Below are positions 56,979 through 64,000 of a stretch of DNA of 64,000 bases, in pieces. Each line of letters starts with the position of its first letter. Within the stretch, counting starts at the first letter, position 1. The notes beneath the pieces were generated by a model. The model did no database searches and was not told the origin of the DNA. It was given only the letters and a program-made list of their open reading frames with translations. The translations under genes were made by a program, and so were the position numbers. The DNA is taken from assembly GCA_039583875.1 (NCBI GenBank), contig CM077147.1:156387846-156451845 (forward strand). Reading direction: 5' to 3'. Source of the stretch: Platanthera guangdongensis. Lineage: Eukaryota > Streptophyta > Magnoliopsida > Asparagales > Orchidaceae.

Positions 56979-58295
56979 CTTTTAGCCACACTAGTCTACT
57001 TCTTGCTACTCCATGAGATCAATCTACTCCCTAGAAATTAATAAGCTTCACTTGTGCTTTTCCCATCTTCCTTGCAACCTAGAAAGTTTACATTTGAATA
57101 GTCAATTAGTTCAAAATCATTATTTCTAGGGTACCAAAGGCCAAGGTGTTGGCTGCCCATAAAATATCTCAAAATCCTCTTTGTAGTTGAGTAGTGAGAT
57201 TTCTTAGGGCATGCTTGATACATTGCACAAACACATGTTGCATACATGATATTTGCCTACTAGCAGTTAAGTACAACAAGGATCCAATGATACAGCTGTG
57301 CATGGATTCATCAAAGGGCTTACCCTTTTATCTTTGTCTAGGGAAATGTTGGACCCTATGGAGGTTTTCATGGTGGAAGCTGATTCAATGTCAAATTTCT
57401 TAATAAGTTCCCTAGTGTACTTGGTCTGAGAGATAAAAATCCCTTCATTAGATTATTTCACTTGGAGGCCTAAGAAGAATTTGACCTCCCCCATACTGCT
57501 CATCTCAAACTCCCCATGTATAAGGTTAGCAAACCTTTTGCAAAGGTTATCATCTATAGACTCAAATATTATGTCATCCACATAAATTTGGACTAGGAGA
57601 CACTTGCCCTTTATTTCCCTAAAAATAATGTGATATCTATCTTTCCCCTTAAGAATTTGTTCTTAATGAGGAAGGTTGATAAGGTTTCATACCAAGCCCT
57701 AAGGGCTTGCTTAAAACCATATAAAGCTTTCTTTAATTTGTAAACATAATTTACTAGAGTGGGATGTACAAAACTAGAGGGCTGCTCCATATATACGTCT
57801 TCCTTGAGATTAGCATTCAAGAATGCTGACTTGGCATCCATCTGGTACACTTTGAATCTCTTGTGTGTATCATATGCAAGGAATATCGTTATGGCCTCTA
57901 ACCTTGCAACTGGGGCAAAGATTTGGTCAAAGTCTATTCCTTCTTCTTGCCTATAGCCTTTGGCTACCAGCCTTTCCTTGTTCTTGATGAATGTCCCATT
58001 CTCATCAAGCTTGTTCGTGTAAACCCACTTGGTGCCAATTATGTTATGTCCAAGTGGCTTTGGCTCCAACTTTCATACCAAGCACCTCCTGAATTGCTGT
58101 AACTCTTCTTGCATGGCATTGATCCAAAAGTTGTCCTTGTTTGCTTCTTCAAACCTCTTGGGATAAATCTGGGATAAGAAGCTCATTAACAATGCTTGAT
58201 TGTGAACTTTGCTTCTTGTGGTCACACCTTGTTGTTCATTCCCAATAATGAGATTTCTTTTGTGAGCTCTCAGAAGCCTGGTTGTAGCAGGCAAC
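56979..58295 (-). pseudogene. Copia-4 fragment: RT and RNase H
   Basis: Reading leftwards: pre-RT segment (VTTRSKVHNQALLMSFLSQ, ANKDNFWINAMQEELQQF), RT ([52 protein letters not shown]), then after a frameshift RNase H (ILRYFMGSQHLGLWYP, WSSKK with a stop, then TSVAK). It is cut at 56979 by Copia-3 and at 58295 by Copia-5, so it is the oldest layer visible. It belongs to a copia family different from Copia-2 and -3. A stop follows YFMGSQ only after several indels; the fragment is inactive. Confidence 0.85.
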
Positions 58296-59156
58296 TGAAA
58301 GAATTAGTACCTAACCACCTAGAGGGGGGGGGGGGTGAATAGGTGTAATTCCTTTTTCTTTTTAAGGCAGCAAATCTAATCAGTTATTTAATAAGAAACT
58401 CTAAATGCTACAACTAACACAGCACAGATTCACAGAATTATCACACCACAAATTACATACAGATTTTTATAGTGGTTCCCCTAGGTCTGGGTACATCCAC
58501 TTTCCCCCTTCGCCTATCTAGCAGTGTGCTAGATTCGGCCTAACTTCTTCTCTTCACCTCAGATCCTCAGATCTTACAACTCAGAACCCAACAAGGCTCC
58601 TACAGCTCAGGCAATCTACCCTACCTTAGCCTACACAAGGCCTACACCTCAGAGATATCAATCTCCTACAACTCAGGCTCACAACCCTACCTCAACCTAC
58701 ACAAGGCCTACCACTCAGAGAAAATGTTCTCCTACATTCAGCCTTTATAAACACAGGCTTACAACTCAGATCTATAAAAATCATACAGAAATTTGATTTA
58801 ACAAAGTAAATAACCACCACCCAGATAGAGAGAGAAGGGATGGATGGCTTCTTGATCAGTTCTTGGTAGAATCTGATAGCAGAGATCAACCTCTCTTAGC
58901 TTTCTTCAAAGCTTCTTGAATCTGAACTCAGTAGGGTTGAATCTCCTGTGAAGTTGATCTTCAATCAGCTTCTGACTTGAGATTCAGATCTCAATCTGAA
59001 TCTTTCTTGGCAGCCTGGTTCAGCAACTACACTTCAGTAGATGGAGCTCCCTCTCTCCAACTTCTTCTTTCCTTTCTTTAGAACTCTGTATTAGTTTCTC
59101 TAATCTGTGTTTTTCAGTTCTTCTTCTGTCAGTTATCTTCTGTTGAAGGAGTATGC

Positions 59157-59166
59157 CTTTATATAG
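59157..59166 (-). promoter_or_regulatory. TATA box, Copia-5 LTR
   Basis: CTATATAAAG on the minus strand, about 130 bp downstream of the palindrome array. Confidence 0.7.
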
Positions 59167-59294
59167 ACATTCTCCAAGGTAACCGGCTGATCCGGTTTCT
59201 AATAAACTTCTGACAACTTTGACAGTTGCAGTAGACCGGTTGGAAATGGCAACTGTCAAGTCATACAGTCACTTCTTGAAATACTGTCTATGTC

Positions 59295-59895
59295 TGAAAG
59301 TGTCGAGACTGAACTTCATCATGTGTCGACACAAGTAGACTATGTGTCGACACAAGTGGACTATGTGTCGACACAAGTCTTGGTGGTGTCGACACAACTC
59401 CTTTGTTGTTGAAAATACTTCTCGACACAGCCTTCTATAGAATGTGTCGACACTGATTCTATGTGTCGACACAAACACTTCTTTTCTTTAACTTTATTGA
59501 AGCTCTGCTGTGTGTCGACACAAGTCCTGTGTGTCGACACAGTTGATGTCGACAAAGTCTTTTGTGTGTCGACACTGCCTCTTGGTGTCGACATAATTGA
59601 TGTCGACTAAGTATTCCTGTGTGTCGACACTGCCTCTTGGTGTCGACATAGTTGATGTCGACTAAGAATTTCTGTGTGTCGACACTGCCTCTTGGTGTCG
59701 ACACAGTTGATGTCGACAATGCTTCACAGTGTGTCGACACTGCCTCTTGGTGTCGACATAGTTTCTTCAGGTGTCGACAAAGCCTTTCCTGGTGTCGACA
59801 CAATTAACTCCAAGTGTCGACACAGCTTTTCTCCAGTGTCGACACAAGCCTTCATAAGTGTTGACACAGCTTCTCCTAGTGTCGACACATGGACT
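59295..59895 (-). repeat. GTGTCGACAC palindrome array, Copia-5 LTR
   Basis: About 30 copies of tgtcgaca or the full gtgtcgacac with 10-20 bp spacers; ttggtgtcgaca and gtgtcgacactgcctc recur in near-tandem units of about 55 bp (59570-59760). Confidence 0.92.
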
Positions 59896-60033
59896 TAGAA
59901 ATTTTTCTGCATTTCCTGCAATTACTTAACCTGCACATATAAACTCAAAACACATCAAATACACCTTGATACATTTCATTGAGTAGGGTGAGACTTTTTC
60001 AAATATGGTACACATTTTCCAATGTACCCAACA

Positions 60034-60046
60034 ATCTCCCCCTATT
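60034..60046 (-). promoter_or_regulatory. Polypurine tract, Copia-5
   Basis: AAATAGGGGGAGAT on the minus strand, as in Copia-2. The AT-rich stretch 60047-60297 shows no further feature. Confidence 0.85.
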
Positions 60047-60297
60047 TGGAGAAGTCATAACCCTTAGTCAATGATATACACCATTCATAACAAATACACA
60101 ATATGATGTATAACAATATTATATGACAGGGAAACTACTAAAACAAAACATATAGAATATATCATCACAGAAAAACAATGCAACCAGAATGATCATTAAT
60201 CATGTTTTGTTCAACTTTCAAAAGATTCTTTCATAATATTTTTACATAGATTTTAAACACTAAAGTTTACAATGTGATAAAATCTTGTAAATCTAAT

Positions 60298-63120
60298 CTA
60301 AGACTGCTCTGGCTTCTTGATGACAATTCCTTTGCCTTTTTGGACCTTGGCTTGAACTGGAGCATCAGTATCATCAGCAGGTTTCTTGCCCTTTATATCT
60401 TTCTTCTTAAGTTCTTCAACCCTTATTTTTTGTCTTTCAAAGTAGTGAAAGGGCTTAGGGAAATATTTGTTAGGCTCTTGAGCATTAGGAGGTAGCTTCC
60501 CAAGTTTTGCCTTTCTTCTGTACTGAACTATGGCTTCTTGTCTGTCTTCATGCTTTCTCCACTATTGCTCAGAGTACCATTTACCCCTCTCTTGGGTCTT
60601 ATCCTTAACAGCTTTCCCAGCAGTCAGTATAATGTTCCTAGAAGTAGGACTCCACTGCTCAAAATCAGGCTTCAATTCTGTCTGTTCTCTGAATCTCTTC
60701 TTAGACAAAAGAGCTTCTTGATCTTTGTTCAAAACTTCCTCTGGCACAGGCTTGTCTACTTTCTCAAGAATAATATTTTTATTACCCTCTAGAGGACTGT
60801 ACATAGACTGTACTTCTTGATGTATCATCTCAAAATCTGCTGGAGGGTAGATTACTTGAGCAACTTCAGCTTGTTCACCTCCAAAATAAGCAGGATGCAC
60901 TCCAGATTCAGCTACATTGTCATCATCACATAGGGGTGGATATTCAAGTGTGGCTCTGATGCTATTATAAATCCATTTAGCATGATCAGATCTAGATTTG
61001 GCTAATACTCTCTCCCCCTTTATGACTTCTCTGGCAACATGATCCCTGAGGTCGTCCTTTTGAAATCTGATTTGTTCACCCAGAAAATTGACACCATCTT
61101 TGTAGAATGCCTTTAACTTCAGTAGTTCGCCAGAAATGGTCTTTTGAGAATCCTCAATAACTGTTTTTACAGCAGCTATTCCTTCTTGAAATTGCATATC
61201 AAATTCTGCCTTGGCTGTAGCCCTTGCTTCAGTTTGGGCAGTAGCAATATTCTTCATTTCAGTAACAATTGCATTATGGGAGGCAGTCAAATTATCATTC
61301 ATTCTAATCTGATTTTCTAGGACATAGCCTTGCTTGACTGCCATATCATCAACTTGAGACTTGATTTTCTCTTGATGAGTTGCTAGGTAAACGACTGCAT
61401 TTCCACCCTTGTGGAAACAATCAGTCATTTCTTTCTTATTCTGATTAACTTCAAATCTTATAGATTTGATATCTTGAGCCAAAGAGAATTGGAGATCTTT
61501 GTGGGTCTCATCCATATACTTCTCCATTGCAATCCTTTGCTCATCCAACTTTACTTGCAGTGAGATTAATAAGGAGCTATAATCTGTTGCTGGGGCAGGC
61601 TAAGAAGCAGCAATTTGTAATGCCTTCTTGTAGTTTTGGCTTCTTCTTTTGAAGACCATTAGCTTTCTCTTCTTAGCTCTTGTAGCTTCTTCATCCTCAG
61701 ATGCTGAGGAACTAGCTACATCAACTCTTTCTTTAGGACTAGGAGGCAATACCTTTTCAGTCCTTGAAAGCTCCCCTTGAGTCTTTTGCTCCTCCTCAGT
61801 TCTGACATTCTTCCCCTGAGACCCTACTTGCTCCCACTCAAGGTCAACTTGCTCTCCCTCAAAAGCAATTTTCTCCCCCTCAAAACCAGCATGCTTCCCC
61901 TCAATATTAGCTTGCACTAAATCAGGAAACAACTCTTCTAAGGTAAACTCTTGTTGAGAAGGCACTGAAGATTCTCTTATCTCTAGAGCATCAGCAACTG
62001 CTGATGTATCCTCCATGATTACATCTTGAACTTGACTGTGTTGTTGTGTTGGCTGGTCAACATCAATCAAAAATTCAGTTAGTGTCTCATCTTTATCATT
62101 AAGAATTGATTGATTCACCTCTTGAATTACCTCAAGGATTGTTTGTGTAGCCATTTCACTGTCCAAGTGAGTTGGCACTTCCTCATGGTGAGGCTCCCCC
62201 TGGAGTGGATCTAGGTGGATGGGGCTGGAAGATGGTTGCTCCCCCTGTCTCTGTGCATCTACATTTCTAATTGGTGACCTTCCAGCATTAACAGCCTCTT
62301 CCTCATTAGAACTGGAAGCTGCTTGCTCCTCTGAACTACTGGAAGGTTCAGGAGACTTTTTGGCTTTCTTCTACTTCCTATGTGATGGGGCTTCCTTCTC
62401 TGGAATAGGCATGTCCTTAGTTAATACTCTTTCCCACCTAGAGATGATCCTGAGGTCCATCCTTCTCATGTGATTTATTTTAGTCCCAGCTGACTTTTCC
62501 ATCACTTTAGGTATTGTTCCAGCTAAATACAAGCTCACAATCCTTCCCAGATTTGACTTCTTTATACTTTCCTTAATCTTGTTAAAAATGACTACAGACC
62601 AATTAGTGTTTAGTCTATAGATGATTCTGGTCATTAAACTGAACATATGGGCTGATATCCTATCATGCCCTCCTGACTTACATAGAAGCACCTTTCCTAC
62701 ATCTTCTGACAAGAACTTCCCTTGTATATTCATGCCCTTCCTGTTCAAAGCTGAGCCTATCTTCATGGTGGAATCCAGTCCACACCATTGAAGTGTTTTC
62801 CTTAGCTTAGATGCAGGTACATCTTCTTCTTCTTGTGTTCTTGGCAGATGTAGAACTTTCCTTAAACTCTTCTGGGTGATTTTTACCTTTACCCCATGGA
62901 CTGTGGATCTAATTTTGAGTCCTGTTTGATCTAGGGTAGCAGCACCAAAGAATTCTAGTGTTTCTTTCTTCCAAATCTTAGTTGGCTCAGAAACTAGAAA
63001 TTCCAACCCATTCTCAGAAATTAGGGTTACAACAGCTGTAATTTCAGGGTCCGCATGGTCAAAGGCGTTGCGTACCAGCTCATATCCTTCATTGACATTG
63101 TCTTCAAGCTTGGGGGCCAT
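60298..63120 (-). pseudogene. Copia-5 third ORF (env-like), three in-frame TAG codons
   Basis: From ATG 63120 (MAPKLEDNVNEGYEL) one frame runs 941 codons to TAG 60298-60300, broken only by TAG at 62371-62373, 61600-61602 and 60562-60564; I read the codons between these points. Parts: a globular N-terminus related to Copia-2 and -3 (FLSEDVGKVLLCKSGGHD), a Ser/Glu-rich stretch, short repeats (GFEGEKIAFEGEQVDLEWEQ) encoded by purine-tract-like DNA, a basic KKRKLMVFKRR segment, a long coiled coil (about 61500-61000), and a Lys-rich end. No signal peptide or membrane segment is evident. All stops being TAG could reflect deamination of CAG or readthrough. Confidence 0.82.
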
Positions 63121-63220
63121 TAGGGTTGAGTGAAATCTTGAATTTAGATGAGAGAGTTGTCGACACAAAGTTTTGGTCTCGAAACTATGGAGAGCGTGTC
63201 GAAAGACATTATTGATGACC

Positions 63221-63228
63221 TATTTATA
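63221..63228 (-). promoter_or_regulatory. TATA-like box upstream of the Copia-5 third ORF
   Basis: GGTATAAATAGG on the minus strand, about 100 bp before ATG 63120 and directly after most of the internal palindrome array. Confidence 0.6.
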
Positions 63229-63239
63229 CCTTTTTAAAA

Positions 63240-63600
63240 ATGAAGGTGAAAAGGCGCGTCAACAATCACTGAATGTGTCGACACTGTTGAAAAGTGTCGA
63301 CACAGACTACTTAAGTCTCGACAATGGCGTTGACTACTATGTGTCGACACCAATTATGATGTGTCGAGACAAATATCCTTAACTGACGACTCAGTGTTTG
63401 AATGTCGACATAGACATCTGCATGTGTCGACACCAATATAGTCGACAGAACCTATGAGTCAACACTTATTCTCAGTGTCGACACAACTATACTGGATGTG
63501 TCGACACAACTTCCTGAAGTGTCGACACTACTTTCCTGAAGTGTCAACAACACTTCTCTGTGTCAACACCTTTTTGCTGGATATGTTGACACAGTTTTAC
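63240..63600 (-). repeat. Internal GTGTCGACAC palindrome array, Copia-5
   Basis: About 14 copies, some decayed (tgtcaacac, tgttgacac), between pol and the TATA-like box; one half-site cluster lies at 63155-63205. The core is the same as in this element's LTR. Confidence 0.88.
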
Positions 63601-63618
63601 TTAGCCAATTTTGTTAAA

Positions 63619-64000
63619 CTAATCCATGTTTAACATTCCTAATTCAATTTTAAACTTATTGAATTTAGTTTCATCCAGAGGCTTAGTAAACATATCTGCA
63701 ATTTGATAATCTATTTTGACAAATTCTAGTGAGATGTCCTCTTTCTCTACATGTTCTCTAAGAAAATGGTATCTAATTTCTATATGTTTAGTCCTACTAT
63801 GTGAAACTGGATTATTAGTAATAGAAATTACACTTGTAGAATCACAAAACAAAGGTGTTCTACTTACTTAAATACCATAGTCTACTAGCTGGTGTTGAAT
63901 CCACAAAAGTTGTGCACAGCAGCTTCCTGCAGCAACATATTCTGACTCAGCTGTGGATATTGCCACACTAGTCTGCTTCTTACTGCTCCAAGACACCAAT
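63619..64000 (-). pseudogene. Copia-5 pol, RNase H end (partial)
   Basis: From the right edge: LVSWSSKKQTSVAISTAESE, GSCCAQLLWIQHQLVDYG, a TAA at 63868-63870, then [35 protein letters not shown] and DMFTKPLDETKF, ending at 63619. This is the standard copia RNase H C-terminus; the catalytic part lies beyond the window. Confidence 0.9.

Larger units (their letters stand above)
58296..60033 (-). repeat. Copia-5 3' LTR, 1,738 bp
   Basis: The minus strand starts TGTTGGGTACATTGG and ends AATTCTTTCA. Palindrome array 59295-59895, TATA box CTATATAAAG at 59157-59166, homopolymer-loop hairpin (CACCT 58316-58320 with AGGTG 58341-58345). Confidence 0.9.
58296..64000 (-). mobile_element. Copia-5: Sirevirus-like element, 3' part, runs off the window
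   Basis: The 3' LTR (58296-60033), purine tract, third ORF, internal palindrome array and the end of pol are in the window; the rest lies to the right. GCAAC (58291-58295) precedes the LTR and should recur beyond the right edge. The palindrome core is GTGTCGACAC, unlike Copia-2. Confidence 0.88.

Noticed and set aside
59295..59895. Regular short palindromes with spacers that resemble a CRISPR array.
   Set aside because: Spacers are short, uneven and similar to each other; the context is a plant LTR and there are no cas genes.

Overview
The window is a stack of nested LTR retrotransposons from a plant nuclear genome, very probably an angiosperm with a large, repeat-rich genome. I see no host single-copy gene, tRNA, rRNA or CRISPR array. 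All convincing coding sequence belongs to Ty1/copia elements (mostly Sirevirus-like, with an extra ORF after pol) and Ty3/gypsy elements (one chromovirus of Tekay/Del type, one Athila-like). Names such as Copia-1 are mine. The species cannot be given from the sequence.

Nesting, outermost first. (a) Copia-4 (56979-58295, minus), a decayed RT/RNase H fragment, is broken on its left by Copia-3 and on its right by Copia-5 (58296 to beyond 64000, minus). (b) Copia-3 (plus; visible part 50855-56978; its 5' half lies left of the window). (c) A Tekay-like chromovirus sits in the RT of Copia-3 (plus; visible 20248-50854; LTR about 5.1 kb). (d) Its 5' LTR is interrupted by a Sirevirus-like LTR (minus; 1-687 plus 19059-20247; left end off-window). 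(e) That LTR is interrupted by Copia-1 (688-19053, TSD GTCTA), a deletion derivative with 1,901-bp LTRs. (f) Copia-1 is interrupted by Copia-2 (3912-16141, minus, TSD GAAGC), a nearly intact Sirevirus-like element. (g) The chromovirus RT is interrupted by an Athila-like element (27150-42923, minus, TSD GTAGA, tRNA-Asp primer site). (h) The spacer of that element holds a solo chromovirus LTR (32289-35573, minus, TSD GAACC).

Two patterns look most worth attention. First, dense arrays of short GC-rich palindromes (cores CGTCGA/TCGACG, GTGTCGACAC, ACACGG/CCGTGT, GTCCGC/GCGGAC) lie in the upstream part of the LTRs of otherwise unrelated copia and gypsy elements. In Copia-2, Copia-3, Copia-5 and the Athila-like element the same element-specific core recurs inside the element, just after pol, followed by a TATA-like box and then, about 100-130 bp on, the ATG of the extra (env-like or ATHILA) ORF. 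This looks like a second promoter that copies the LTR promoter. In Copia-2 the palindromes have also invaded gag, where they are read as protein.

Second, the chromovirus appears to carry the first exons of gag inside its LTR, with one intron spanning the LTR end and primer-binding site and another between gag and protease. The solo LTR of a related family shows matching LTR-encoded exons and splice donors. Both are inferences from sequence; RNA evidence would settle them.
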